Shown here piece after piece: positions 18,363-26,136 of a stretch of DNA of 64,000 bases. Origin of the DNA: DASSUW01 sp963792385 (GTDB lineage: Bacteria > Actinomycetota > Thermoleophilia > Solirubrobacterales > Solirubrobacteraceae). A model generated the notes under the pieces. That model worked only from the letters and a program-made list of their open reading frames with translations, ran no database searches and had not been told where the DNA came from. The stretch is taken from assembly GCA_963792385.1 (NCBI GenBank), contig CAWBVZ010000006.1, forward strand, positions 186,001 to 250,000, given 5' to 3'. A program made the translations under genes and the position numbers. Numbering within the stretch: the first letter of the stretch is position 1; every line of letters begins with the position of its first letter.

Positions 18363-18759
18363 TCGACCGCGGCGCGTAGCGGTGGTGGAGCATCAGCACG
18401 TTGCCGTCCGGGTCCGCGAAGTGGGCCATGTGGCAGACGCCGCTGTCGATCGTGTCGGCGAAGAACGACACGCCGCGTGACTCGAGCTCGGTGCGGGCAG
18501 CCTCGACGTCCTCGACCTGGAGTGCGAGCGGGACCAGGTTGGGCTGGAACGAGATGCCGAGGCGCTCGGACGGGATCAGGGCGACGGTGACGGTGCCGGT
18601 CTCGAACTCGGCGCCGACGGGCTCGTGGCCCGGCCGCTGCCACACGCTCGAGCGCTCGAGTCCGAGCACGTCGGCGTAGAAGTCCATCGACGCGTCGAGG
18701 TTGGCGGTGGGGACCGACACGAAGTCGACGCCGGTGACGAGGGAGGTCGTGGTGCTCAT
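18358..18759 (-). CDS. VOC family (glyoxalase/bleomycin-resistance-like) protein
   Basis: 133 aa in the vicinal-oxygen-chelate fold: VDFVSVPTANLDASMDFYADVLGLE at the N terminus and a terminal HFADPDGNVLMLHHRY strand typical of glyoxalase-like proteins. Metal ligands are not assigned with certainty. It is the third gene of an ArsR-AHSA1-VOC operon, its ATG overlapping the AHSA1 stop (ATGA). Such operons often deal with small reactive molecules; substrate unknown. Confidence 0.85.
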   Translation of the reverse strand: MSTTTSLVTGVDFVSVPTANLDASMDFYADVLGLERSSVWQRPGHEPVGAEFETGTVTVALIPSERLGISFQPNLVPLALQVEDVEAARTELESRGVSFFADTIDSGVCHMAHFADPDGNVLMLHHRYAPRSS

Positions 18760-19190
18760 GGGTGCTCCTGGTTCGTGGTCTGCGGTTGCAGTTGCTCGGC
18801 AAGGCGGTCAAACGCGCTCGCGAGCCCGCCCTCGGCGGAGCGGCGGGTCGCGTCGGTCATCTCGACCGTCGTGTGGAAGGTCATCTCTGTCCGGCCGTCG
18901 CCGAGATCGGTCAAAGTGACCGTGGCCTCGCCGAACGCCAGCCGCTCCGGCTCGACGACCTCGCGGTACACCGTCTCGAGCGGCATCTCGCGGCCGTCCT
19001 CGTCGGAGATCGAGTTCAGCCGGAAGACGCCGCCGGGCCGGACGTCGAGCGTGATCGACGAGAGCGGCGTGCTCCAGCCGCGCTTGCCCCACCAGCGCGC
19101 GAGCCGCTCGGGCTCGGTCCACGCCTGCCACACGCGCTCGCGCGGAGCGTCGAAGACGCGCGTGATCGTGATCTCCTGCGCCACGGTCAC
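18756..19190 (-). CDS. AHSA1-like SRPBCC protein
   Basis: 144 aa. The start matches the activator-of-Hsp90-like SRPBCC family: EITITRVFDAPRERVWQAWT, then PERLARWWGKRGW, and a late TEMTFHTTVE strand. The GTG at 19188-19190 overlaps the ArsR stop (GTGA), which fixes the start. In ArsR-linked operons these proteins are presumed ligand carriers or modulators. The role here is inferred from context only. Confidence 0.85.
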   Translation of the reverse strand: MTVAQEITITRVFDAPRERVWQAWTEPERLARWWGKRGWSTPLSSITLDVRPGGVFRLNSISDEDGREMPLETVYREVVEPERLAFGEATVTLTDLGDGRTEMTFHTTVEMTDATRRSAEGGLASAFDRLAEQLQPQTTNQEHP

Positions 19191-19510
19191 TCCTCCCGCA
19201 GCATCTCGTCGAGGCGGTCGAAGCGCTCCTCCCAGAAGCCGCGGTACTCCGCCACCCAGTCGGCGACCTCCTTGAGCGCCTCGCCCTGCAGTCGTGACGG
19301 CCGCAGCTGCGCGCTGCGGCCGCGCACGATCAGGCGCGCGCGCTCGAGCACCTTGAGGTGCTTGGAGATCGCCTGCAGCGTGATCGGGAACGGCTCGGCC
19401 AGCTCGTTGACCGTCGCCTCGCCCTCCGCGAGCCGCGCAAGGATGGCGCGGCGCGTGGGATCCGCGAGCGCGGCGAACGTGGTTGAGAGCTGGTCGGTAG
19501 TCATCTGCAC
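19187..19510 (-). CDS. ArsR-family winged-helix regulator
   Basis: 107 aa from a GTG; an in-frame ATG two codons later (19502-19504) is an alternative start. Winged helix: FAALADPTRRAILARLAEG, then FPITLQAISKHLKVLERARL. It has no CxC metal motif, so it is of the non-metal ArsR type seen with AHSA1 partners. It heads a three-gene operon with overlapping starts. Direct GGTTGA repeats just upstream may be its operator. Confidence 0.9.
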   Translation of the reverse strand: MQMTTDQLSTTFAALADPTRRAILARLAEGEATVNELAEPFPITLQAISKHLKVLERARLIVRGRSAQLRPSRLQGEALKEVADWVAEYRGFWEERFDRLDEMLREE

Positions 19511-19550
19511 GGTTGATAAACGTTCTGGTTGAATATACGGCCGTTGTCAA
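19511..19550 (-). promoter_or_regulatory. Control region of the ArsR operon
   Basis: GGTTGA is repeated at 19511-19516 and 19527-19532 in an AT-rich island. A perfect TTGACA lies on the minus strand at 19550-19545. I could not place a good -10 at the standard spacing, so the promoter is tentative; the repeats are a reasonable ArsR operator. Confidence 0.35.
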
Positions 19551-19668
19551 GGTAAGCGTCGCTCCCCGCCCGGTAAGTGCACGGGTCGCCAACGCCGCTC
19601 CATCCGCCCGATGTCGGCGGCACCGGGCGCCGCGACACTGGCGTCGTGAGCTACGAAAGGAGCAGGAC

Positions 19669-20517
19669 GTGAGGGGATTCCCGCTGCCAGGCGACGGCCG
19701 AGCCGTGGTCGCTGCGCCCGCCCCGGGCGATGGGCCGGGCTACTGGGCCGGCGCGTCGTGTGCCGTGCATGACGGCGAGGGCGGGCTCGTGGTTACGTAC
19801 CGCGTGCGCAACGGTCATGACGGCAACGACGTGACGGTCGTCGCGCGCTCGACCGACGGCGAGCGCCTCACCACGGTCGCCACGCTCGACGAGTCCGACT
19901 TCGGCGCCGGCGGGATGGAGCGTCCGGCGCTCGTCCGCACCGAGACGGGCGGCTGGCGCCTGTACGTGTGCTGCGCCGCGCGCGAGAGCAAGCACTGGTG
20001 GATCGACGCGCTCGACGCCGACGAGCTCGAAGGGCTCGCGACGGCGAAGCCGCGGACCGTGTTCGGCGGCGACAGCCGCACGGGCGTGAAGGATCCGCTG
20101 GTGCGGCGCGCGAACGGGCGCTGGGAGGCGTGGGTGTGCTGCCACCCGCTCGACGAGGCGGGCGCGGAGGATCGGATGAGCAGCGCGTACGCGACGAGCG
20201 ACGACGGACTCGACTGGAAGTGGCACGGCACGGTGCTCGCCGGACGGCCCGGCGCGTGGGACGCGCGCGGCGCGCGGCTCACGTCAGTCCTGCCCGACGG
20301 CCGCGCGAGCTACGACGGCCGCGCGACGGCGGCGGAGAACTGGTTCGAGCGCACCGGCCTCGTCGCCGCCCGTGACCAGCCGGTCGCCGACGTCCGCTAC
20401 CTCGACGTCCTCCCGCTCCCGGACGGCGGGTACCGCATCTACTACGAGGCGCGGCTCCCGGATGAGAGTCACGAGCTCCGCACCGAGCTGATCACGGAGC
20501 CGCGAGATCGAGCCTGA
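19669..20517 (+). CDS. Predicted beta-propeller protein resembling GH43/GH32 folds
   Basis: 282 aa from the GTG at 19669, preceded by AAAGGAG at a good distance. Recurrent strands (VTYRVRNGHDG, ERPALVRTETGGWRLYVCCAA, VKDPLVRRANGRWEAWVCCH, RYLDVLPLPDGGYRIYYEA) suggest a five-bladed propeller like those of GH43 and GH32 glycosidases. Acidic residues occur where such enzymes keep catalytic sites, but I cannot assign them. No signal peptide is visible, so it is probably cytoplasmic. The gene's end overlaps the convergent GNAT by 26 bases. Function unknown. Confidence 0.65.
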   Translation: MRGFPLPGDGRAVVAAPAPGDGPGYWAGASCAVHDGEGGLVVTYRVRNGHDGNDVTVVARSTDGERLTTVATLDESDFGAGGMERPALVRTETGGWRLYVCCAARESKHWWIDALDADELEGLATAKPRTVFGGDSRTGVKDPLVRRANGRWEAWVCCHPLDEAGAEDRMSSAYATSDDGLDWKWHGTVLAGRPGAWDARGARLTSVLPDGRASYDGRATAAENWFERTGLVAARDQPVADVRYLDVLPLPDGGYRIYYEARLPDESHELRTELITEPRDRA

Positions 20518-21028
20518 ACTCGAGCGCGCCGTCGCCGCTGCCCACGGCGCGGAACCCCAGCCGGCGCATCAGCGCCGACGCGGCGACGTTGTCCCACAGC
20601 GTGCTGCCGGTCAGCCGGCGCATGCCGTTCGCGCGGGCACACCGGACCACGCGCGAGGCGAGAGCCGAGCCGAGGCCGCGACCGTGCCAGTCGTCGGCGA
20701 TCGTCACGGCGACGTCGGCGGTGTCGACCGTTCCATGCCACACGGCATAGCGGGCGACGCCGACCATCCGGCCGTCGGCCGCGTCGAACGCCACGATCGC
20801 CTCGTGGGTGACGTGGTCGACCTCGGTCAGGTACCTCAGCTCGCGCTGCGACAGCGTCGGCTTCGGCCCGAGGAACCGCCGGTAGCGCGACTTCGCGCTG
20901 AGCCGCGCGAACCCGTCGGCGAGCGCCTCACGGTCGGCCGGCCTGATCTGTCGCGTGCGCACGCGAGAGCCGTCGGCGAGCACGAGCTCGCCGGTGGCGC
21001 GGCAGGGGCTGGGAAGCGGGTGGGGCAT
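20492..21028 (-). CDS. GNAT family N-acetyltransferase
   Basis: 178 aa. Acetyl-CoA-binding motif region: VAVTIADDWHGRGLGSALASRVV (R/Q-x-x-G-x-G/A loop), followed by GSTLWDNVAASALMRRLGFR. It resembles the GNAT module of Pat/YfiQ-type proteins (RTRQIRPADREALADGFARLS, SRYRRFLGPKPTLS), known as lysine acetyltransferases in actinobacteria. A protein-acetylating role is possible. There is no cyclic-nucleotide domain. Confidence 0.85.
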   Translation of the reverse strand: MPHPLPSPCRATGELVLADGSRVRTRQIRPADREALADGFARLSAKSRYRRFLGPKPTLSQRELRYLTEVDHVTHEAIVAFDAADGRMVGVARYAVWHGTVDTADVAVTIADDWHGRGLGSALASRVVRCARANGMRRLTGSTLWDNVAASALMRRLGFRAVGSGDGALEFRLDLAAP

Positions 21029-21156
21029 GGCGCTACCAACAAAGACTCCTCCGAGCGCGGACTATTCCCGGTCACCGCGAAGAACCCGAGTCAGACGTTG
21101 GCACGCCCGGATACGACGGTCCGCCTGTTCTGAAACGGCCTCTAACATCGCCGGTC

Positions 21157-21414
21157 GTGACCCGCGCCCCCGCCGACCTCGGCAACCTCGCCGTCCGCAA
21201 CGCCGAGCTGCGCCGCCTGTTCGTCAAGCCCACCATCCGTCTTTCCGACGAGGACTCGCCGGGCGTGTTCGCCGTCTTCGTGCAGGACCGCAACGCCCGC
21301 GAGGAGCGCCTGCTCGGCCGGATCCCCGGCGAGGCGCTCGCCCAACTGCTTGCCGACCTGCCCGACGCCGCTGGGCCGGAGGCGGTCGAGCGCGCGATCC
21401 GCGACCACACATGA
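21157..21414 (+). CDS. Small conserved-looking protein of unknown function upstream of exonuclease III
   Basis: 85 aa from a GTG. It is acidic and basic mixed with no signal peptide or membrane helix: VRNAELRRLFVKPTIRL, then VFAVFVQDRNAREERLLGRIPGEAL. Its TGA overlaps the exonuclease ATG (ATGA), implying coupled translation. No family recognised. Confidence 0.65.
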   Translation: MTRAPADLGNLAVRNAELRRLFVKPTIRLSDEDSPGVFAVFVQDRNAREERLLGRIPGEALAQLLADLPDAAGPEAVERAIRDHT

Positions 21415-22178
21415 AGCTCGCGACCTGGAACGTCAACTCGCTGAACGTCCGCCTGCCGCGGGTGCTCGAGTTCCTCGAGCTGCACGCACCGGACGTGCTG
21501 TTCATGCAGGAGACCAAGACGGAGCCGGACGCGTTCCCCGGCATCGAGCTCGACGCCGCCGGCTACCAGACCGTCCATCACAGCGCCGGCCGCTGGGCGG
21601 GAGTGGCGATCGCCGCGCGCCACGGCACCCCGGTGGAGGACGTGTGCATCGGCCTCGAGAACGAGCCGTCGCGCGACGAGGCGCGCTGGATCGAGGCCAC
21701 GGTCGGCGACGTCCGCGCCGTGTCGGTCTACGTGCCCAACGGGCGCGCGGTCGACTCGCCGTTCTACGAGGACAAGCTGCGCTTCCTGGACGCCGCGGCG
21801 GCGCGGATCGGCGAGCTGTCGCCGGCTCCGCTCGTGGTGGCCGGTGACTTCAACGTCTGCCCCAGCGACCTCGACGTCTACGACCCCGCCGCCTTCGTCG
21901 GCGACACCCACGTCACGCCGGCCGAGCGCGAGCGGTTCGCAGCGCTACTGGCGGCCGGCACGGTCGATGCGTTCCGCGCGCTCCATCCCGACGAGCCCGG
22001 CTTCACGTGGTGGGACTACCGGCAGGGCCACTTCCATCGCAAGATGGGGCTGCGGATCGACGCGCTGCTGCTGTCCCCGCCGCTGGCCGAGCGGCTCGAG
22101 TCGTGCGGGATCGATCGCAACTTCCGCAAGGGCCCCAAGCCATCCGATCACGCACCGTTGCTCGCAGAGTTGCGCTGA
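21411..22178 (+). CDS. xth: Exodeoxyribonuclease III
   Basis: 255-aa Mg-dependent AP endonuclease/3'-5' exonuclease of base-excision repair. The family motifs are visible: TWNVNSLNVRLPRVLEFL at the start, metal-binding Glu in FMQETKTE, VYVPNGRAVDSPFYEDKLRFL, GDFNVCPSDLDVYDP, and a C-terminal YRQGHFHRKMGLRIDALLL then PSDHAPLLAEL with the catalytic Asp-His. Length matches the family. Confidence 0.95.
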   Translation: MKLATWNVNSLNVRLPRVLEFLELHAPDVLFMQETKTEPDAFPGIELDAAGYQTVHHSAGRWAGVAIAARHGTPVEDVCIGLENEPSRDEARWIEATVGDVRAVSVYVPNGRAVDSPFYEDKLRFLDAAAARIGELSPAPLVVAGDFNVCPSDLDVYDPAAFVGDTHVTPAERERFAALLAAGTVDAFRALHPDEPGFTWWDYRQGHFHRKMGLRIDALLLSPPLAERLESCGIDRNFRKGPKPSDHAPLLAELR

Positions 22179-22223
22179 CCCTCAAGCCCCACGCTGCGAG
22201 GCCGATGGGATTCGTGGATTCCC

Positions 22224-23234
22224 ATGCATGCGCTCCACGAAGACGACTCGCGCGAAGAAGGCCGGCTCGCCGACCTGACGTCGGCGGGCATGTGGACGAC
22301 CAGCGGCCTGGTCGGCGCCACGATGTTCCTGATGCCCGGCTCGCCGCACGAACACGTGGGCGCCGGGCTCGTGATCGCGGGCTTCGCAGTGCTGTGGGGC
22401 CTGATCTCGCTGCTGCTGTGGGCGAAGCACTGGACGATGTCGATCGGCACCCGCACGATCGTGACCGCCGGTACGGCGCCGATCGTCGCCGCGGCGATCT
22501 GGGCGTCCGGCGGCGCCACGAGCTTCCTCCAGCCGCTGCTGCTGTTCACCGCGCTGTTCGTCGCCTACTTCTTCCCGCCCCGCCTCGCGTGGCCGCTAGT
22601 CGGCGTCTTCGGCCTTACCTTCACGACGCCGCTGCTCTACGACCCCGCCGCGGTCGCGGCGAACTACCCGGCGCGCGCCGCCGGCTTCGCGATCGCGCTC
22701 GCGGGCGGGTCGCTCGTCATCCAGATGCTCAAGGGGCGACTCGTGCACGCCGAGGCGCGCCAGCGCGTGATGGCCGAGCGCGACCCGCTCACCGGCCTCT
22801 ACAACCGCCGCAGCTTCGACGTGGCGCTCGAGCACGCGCTCGACCGCCAGGAAGGCGCCGCGCTCGTGCTGTTCGACTTCGATTCCTTCAAGGCGATCAA
22901 CGACGACCACGGGCACCCGGTCGGCGACGCGGTGCTGCAAGCCGTCGCCGCTTCCTGCACGGCGGTCGTGCGCGAGGGCGACTGCCTCGCCCGCTTCGGC
23001 GGCGACGAGTTCGCGGTGATCGCGCACCAAGCCGGATCGGCCGGTGTCGCGCGGATCGTCGCTTCGCTCGAGGAGGCGATCGCCTCGGCGGAGCTGCCGG
23101 TCGAGGTCGCCTCGGTGCAGGCGAGCTTCGCGTGGGCCGTCGCCCCGACGGACGCCACATCGGGCGCTGCGCTGCTCGCGTGCGCCGACCAGCGTCTGCT
23201 CTATCGCAAGCGACTGAACAAATCCGCGTTCTGA
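22224..23234 (+). CDS. Membrane diguanylate cyclase (GGDEF)
   Basis: 336 aa. Six or so hydrophobic segments (about 25-180) precede a short coiled linker and a GGDEF domain: ERDPLTGLYNRRSFDVALE, VLFDFDSFKAINDDHGHPVGD and the active site RFGGDEF. REGD five residues before GGDEF is an intact inhibitory I-site, so product feedback is expected. It makes c-di-GMP from two GTP. The N-terminal membrane region is of unknown sensory type. The chosen ATG has only a weak ribosome site. Confidence 0.9.
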   Translation: MHALHEDDSREEGRLADLTSAGMWTTSGLVGATMFLMPGSPHEHVGAGLVIAGFAVLWGLISLLLWAKHWTMSIGTRTIVTAGTAPIVAAAIWASGGATSFLQPLLLFTALFVAYFFPPRLAWPLVGVFGLTFTTPLLYDPAAVAANYPARAAGFAIALAGGSLVIQMLKGRLVHAEARQRVMAERDPLTGLYNRRSFDVALEHALDRQEGAALVLFDFDSFKAINDDHGHPVGDAVLQAVAASCTAVVREGDCLARFGGDEFAVIAHQAGSAGVARIVASLEEAIASAELPVEVASVQASFAWAVAPTDATSGAALLACADQRLLYRKRLNKSAF

Positions 23235-23280
23235 TCCGCTAGCTTTCGTCGGCGTTCCGGCGGAATCTCCGGGGGGAGCC

Positions 23281-25023
23281 ATGAAGAGAGGTCTTGGAGC
23301 GCTGCTCGCCGTGCTGGCCGCAGCCGCGTTCGCACAGCCCGCAGCCGCGCACGAGCGCACGCTGCAACGCTACGCCGAGGGGACCTGGCGGTCGTTCGCG
23401 GCGATGACGGACAACCAGAGCGGCCTGCCGCCGGACATCCTCGGCGTCGACGGCACGCGCAGCGTGCAGACGTCGACGACGAACATCGGCGCCTACATGT
23501 GGAGCGCCGTCGCGGCCGAGCGGCTGCGGATCATCTCCCGCCGCGAGCTGGTGAGCCGCCTGCGCAAGACGATCACGACGCTCGAGGGCATGGAGCGCCA
23601 CGAGCCGAGCGGCCAGTTCTTCAACTGGTACGACCACCGCACCGGGGCCAAGCTGGAGACGTGGCCGCCGAGCGGCGCGCCATTTGACAACTGGCTTTCG
23701 TCGGTCGACAACGGGTGGCTCGCGACCGGCCTGAAGGTCGTCGCGAGCAGCGTCCCGGAGCTCTCGCACCGCGCCCGCGCGCTGTACGACAGCATGGACT
23801 TCGGCTTCTACTACCGCCCGGCCGTGAACCGGATCCTGTTCCACCATCTGCCGGGCGCCGAGTTCCCGGACGCCTGCTGTTACGACACCTACGTCTCCGA
23901 GAGCCGGATCGCGAGCTACATCGGGGTGACCAAGGGCGAGATCCCGCCGCAGGTCGTCTTCGGTACGCACCGATCATGGCCGGACACGTGCGAGTCGAGC
24001 TGGACCGAGACCCGCCCGAGCGGCTTCACGCGCACCTACCTCGGCACGCCGGTCTACGACGGCTCGCTGCCGTACAACGGCACGCTCGTGACCCCGAGCT
24101 GGGGCGGGAGCATGTTCGAGGCGCTGATGCCGTCGCTGTTCGTGCCCGAGGAGGACTGGGCGCCCGGCAGCTGGGGCGCCAACCACCCGCTGACGGTCGA
24201 CGCGCAGATCCACCACGGCCTGGTCGAGGCCGGCTACGGCTACTGGGGTTTCTCGCCTTCCAACATCCCAGAGGGCGGCTACTCGGTATACGGCGTCGAC
24301 GGGATCGGCAGCGACTCGGGCGGCAACCCCTCGAACGAGGACCGCACGCTGATCGACCACAGCTGGCCCGGCTGCCCGGGGGCCCGACCGGTCCTGCCCG
24401 ACCCGCCACCGAGCGCCTACACCAACGGCGTCGTCACACCGCACGCGGCGTTCCTGGCGCTGCGCTACCGACCGGGAGCGGCGCTCGCCGACCTCCAGCG
24501 GCTCGAGCGCGACTTCGACATCTACACGCCGCTCGGGTTCCTCGACTCGGTGAACGTGGACACCGGCACGACGTCGTCGTCGTACCTGTCGCTCGACCAG
24601 GGCATGATCATGGCCGCACTCGGCAACGCGCTCGGCCATGACGTGCTGCGGCGCGCGTTCGCGACCGGAGACGTGGAGCGCGCCGTGCGGCCCGTGATCG
24701 GGGTCGAGGAGTTCAGCGCGTCACCGCGGCCGTGCACGATCACGGGCACGCCGGGCCGCGACCGTCTGCGCGGCACGCGTCACGACGACGTGATCTGCGG
24801 CCTCGGGGGCGACGACACGATCGACGGCCGCGACGGCGACGACGCGATCTTCGGCGACGCCGGCAACGACCGCATCGACGGCGGCGACGACGACGACACG
24901 CTGTACGGCGGCGACGGCGCCGACCGGCTCGACGGCGAGCGCGGCCGCGACGTGCTCTCAGGTGGGCCTGGCGTGGACGTGCTGCGAACCGGGCCGGGAG
25001 ATCACGCCGAGCCGGGGGACTGA
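23281..25023 (+). CDS. Secreted glycoamylase-like protein with C-terminal RTX repeats
   Basis: 580 aa. A signal peptide (about 1-23, ending QPAAA-H) leads to a domain like the glycoamylase/GH144-type alpha-barrel family: GQFFNWYDHRTG, SSVDNGWLATGLKVVA, GSMFEALMPSLFVPE, TPHAAFLALRY and a late SLDQGMIMAALGNAL. Homologues include beta-1,2-glucanases, so extracellular glucan breakdown is likely. Residues about 485-575 hold RTX-type GGDGxD nonapeptides (CGLGGDDTIDGRDGDDAIFGD) that would fold on calcium. The fusion suggests Ca-stabilised secretion or surface retention. It overlaps the convergent GNAT by 22 bases. Confidence 0.82.
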   Translation: MKRGLGALLAVLAAAAFAQPAAAHERTLQRYAEGTWRSFAAMTDNQSGLPPDILGVDGTRSVQTSTTNIGAYMWSAVAAERLRIISRRELVSRLRKTITTLEGMERHEPSGQFFNWYDHRTGAKLETWPPSGAPFDNWLSSVDNGWLATGLKVVASSVPELSHRARALYDSMDFGFYYRPAVNRILFHHLPGAEFPDACCYDTYVSESRIASYIGVTKGEIPPQVVFGTHRSWPDTCESSWTETRPSGFTRTYLGTPVYDGSLPYNGTLVTPSWGGSMFEALMPSLFVPEEDWAPGSWGANHPLTVDAQIHHGLVEAGYGYWGFSPSNIPEGGYSVYGVDGIGSDSGGNPSNEDRTLIDHSWPGCPGARPVLPDPPPSAYTNGVVTPHAAFLALRYRPGAALADLQRLERDFDIYTPLGFLDSVNVDTGTTSSSYLSLDQGMIMAALGNALGHDVLRRAFATGDVERAVRPVIGVEEFSASPRPCTITGTPGRDRLRGTRHDDVICGLGGDDTIDGRDGDDAIFGDAGNDRIDGGDDDDTLYGGDGADRLDGERGRDVLSGGPGVDVLRTGPGDHAEPGD

Positions 25024-25508
25024 AGCCGATAGAGCACGTGCGGGAGGTCGGCGTGCACGACCTCCCGCTCGTAGGTGAAACCGAGCTTCTCCATCACGCG
25101 CCGCGAGGGCAGGTTGTCCGGAAGCGTGTAGGCGACGAGGTCGGGCAGGCCGAGGCGCTCGAAGGCGACATCGACCGACGCGGCGCCGAGCTCGGTCGCG
25201 TAGCCCTGGCCCCAGCGCGCGGGCATCACGGCCCAGCCAACCTCGACCTCGTCGCGGCCGCCGACGTGCGCGCGGCTGAGGCCGCCGCGGCCGACCGGCT
25301 CGCCCGTCCCGCGGTCGAGGAACATCCAGTAGCCGTAGCCGTGGGCGTCCCAGTGCTCGCCGTGCCGGGCGAGCGCCCGCCGAACCGCCTCCGGCGACTG
25401 GGCGCCTCCGAGCGTCGCCCCCACCCGGTGGTCGCTCAGCAGCGCGCACAGCGCCGCCTCGTGCTCCGGGCCGAGCCGCTCGCCGCGCAGCCGCGGCGTC
25501 TCGATCAC
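25002..25508 (-). CDS. GNAT family N-acetyltransferase (RimJ/RimL-like)
   Basis: 168 aa from the GTG at 25506-25508, which overlaps the phosphatase stop (GTGA). Motifs: IETPRLRGERLGPEHEAAL at the start, EVGWAVMPARWGQGYATE with the acetyl-CoA loop, then NLPSRRVMEKLGFTYER. It resembles RimJ/RimL N-terminal acetyltransferases; substrate unknown. Confidence 0.88.
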   Translation of the reverse strand: MIETPRLRGERLGPEHEAALCALLSDHRVGATLGGAQSPEAVRRALARHGEHWDAHGYGYWMFLDRGTGEPVGRGGLSRAHVGGRDEVEVGWAVMPARWGQGYATELGAASVDVAFERLGLPDLVAYTLPDNLPSRRVMEKLGFTYEREVVHADLPHVLYRLQSPGSA

Positions 25509-26074
25509 CGCTGGTGGTACGTGTCGTTCCACAGCGAGATCACGTGTCGCTCGCGCTCGAGGCCGAGTTCGCTCACGGAGCCTGTGGACAGGGCGAAGTT
25601 CCCGCCGTGGCTCGCCGGAAGGCCGATGTAGCGGGCGGCGAGCACGCGCAGCAGGTGTCCGTGAGCGAACACGGCCGTGTCGCCGCCGGCGGCGAGCGCC
25701 CGCTCGATCACGCGGTCTGCGCGGACACCCACCTGATCGGCGGTCTCGCCGCCGGGCGCGCCGTCGATCCACACGCTCCAACCGGGCCGCGTCGCGCGGA
25801 TCTCGGGCGTCGTGAGGCCTTCGTACTCGCCGTAGTCGAACTCCGCGAGGTCCTGGTCGATCTGCGCGTCGCCCAGTCCGGCGAGCGCTGCAGTCTCACG
25901 CGCGCGTGCGTACGGCGAGGTGAGAACGAGCGCGAAGCTGCGGTCCGCGAGGCGCTCGCGCAGCCGTTCGGCGTCGCGGCGGCCGGACTCGAGCAGCGGC
26001 ACATCGGTGGTGCTCGTGTGCTTGCCGGTAGCGCTCCACTCGGTCTCGCCGTGGCGGACGAGGACGATGCTCAC
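25505..26074 (-). CDS. Histidine phosphatase family protein
   Basis: 189 aa. The phosphoacceptor is in VLVRHGETEWS, a second Arg in LVLTSPYARARETA, the acid in EFDYGEYEGLTT and the second His in AVFAHGHLLRVLA: the complete branch-1 signature (phosphoglycerate-mutase/cobalamin-phosphatase-like). Substrate not identifiable. It is translationally coupled to the GNAT gene and divergent from the GMC oxidoreductase 62 bases away. Confidence 0.92.
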   Translation of the reverse strand: MSIVLVRHGETEWSATGKHTSTTDVPLLESGRRDAERLRERLADRSFALVLTSPYARARETAALAGLGDAQIDQDLAEFDYGEYEGLTTPEIRATRPGWSVWIDGAPGGETADQVGVRADRVIERALAAGGDTAVFAHGHLLRVLAARYIGLPASHGGNFALSTGSVSELGLERERHVISLWNDTYHQR

Positions 26075-26136
26075 GGGTCGTGAGCCTACGCCGCTCGGCT
26101 CGACAGCCGGGCCGCCGTCCGGATACCGTCGGCGCC

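Noticed and set aside
24770..24960. Repetitive GGCGACGAC DNA
   Set aside because: These are in-frame RTX nonapeptides of the glycoamylase fusion.
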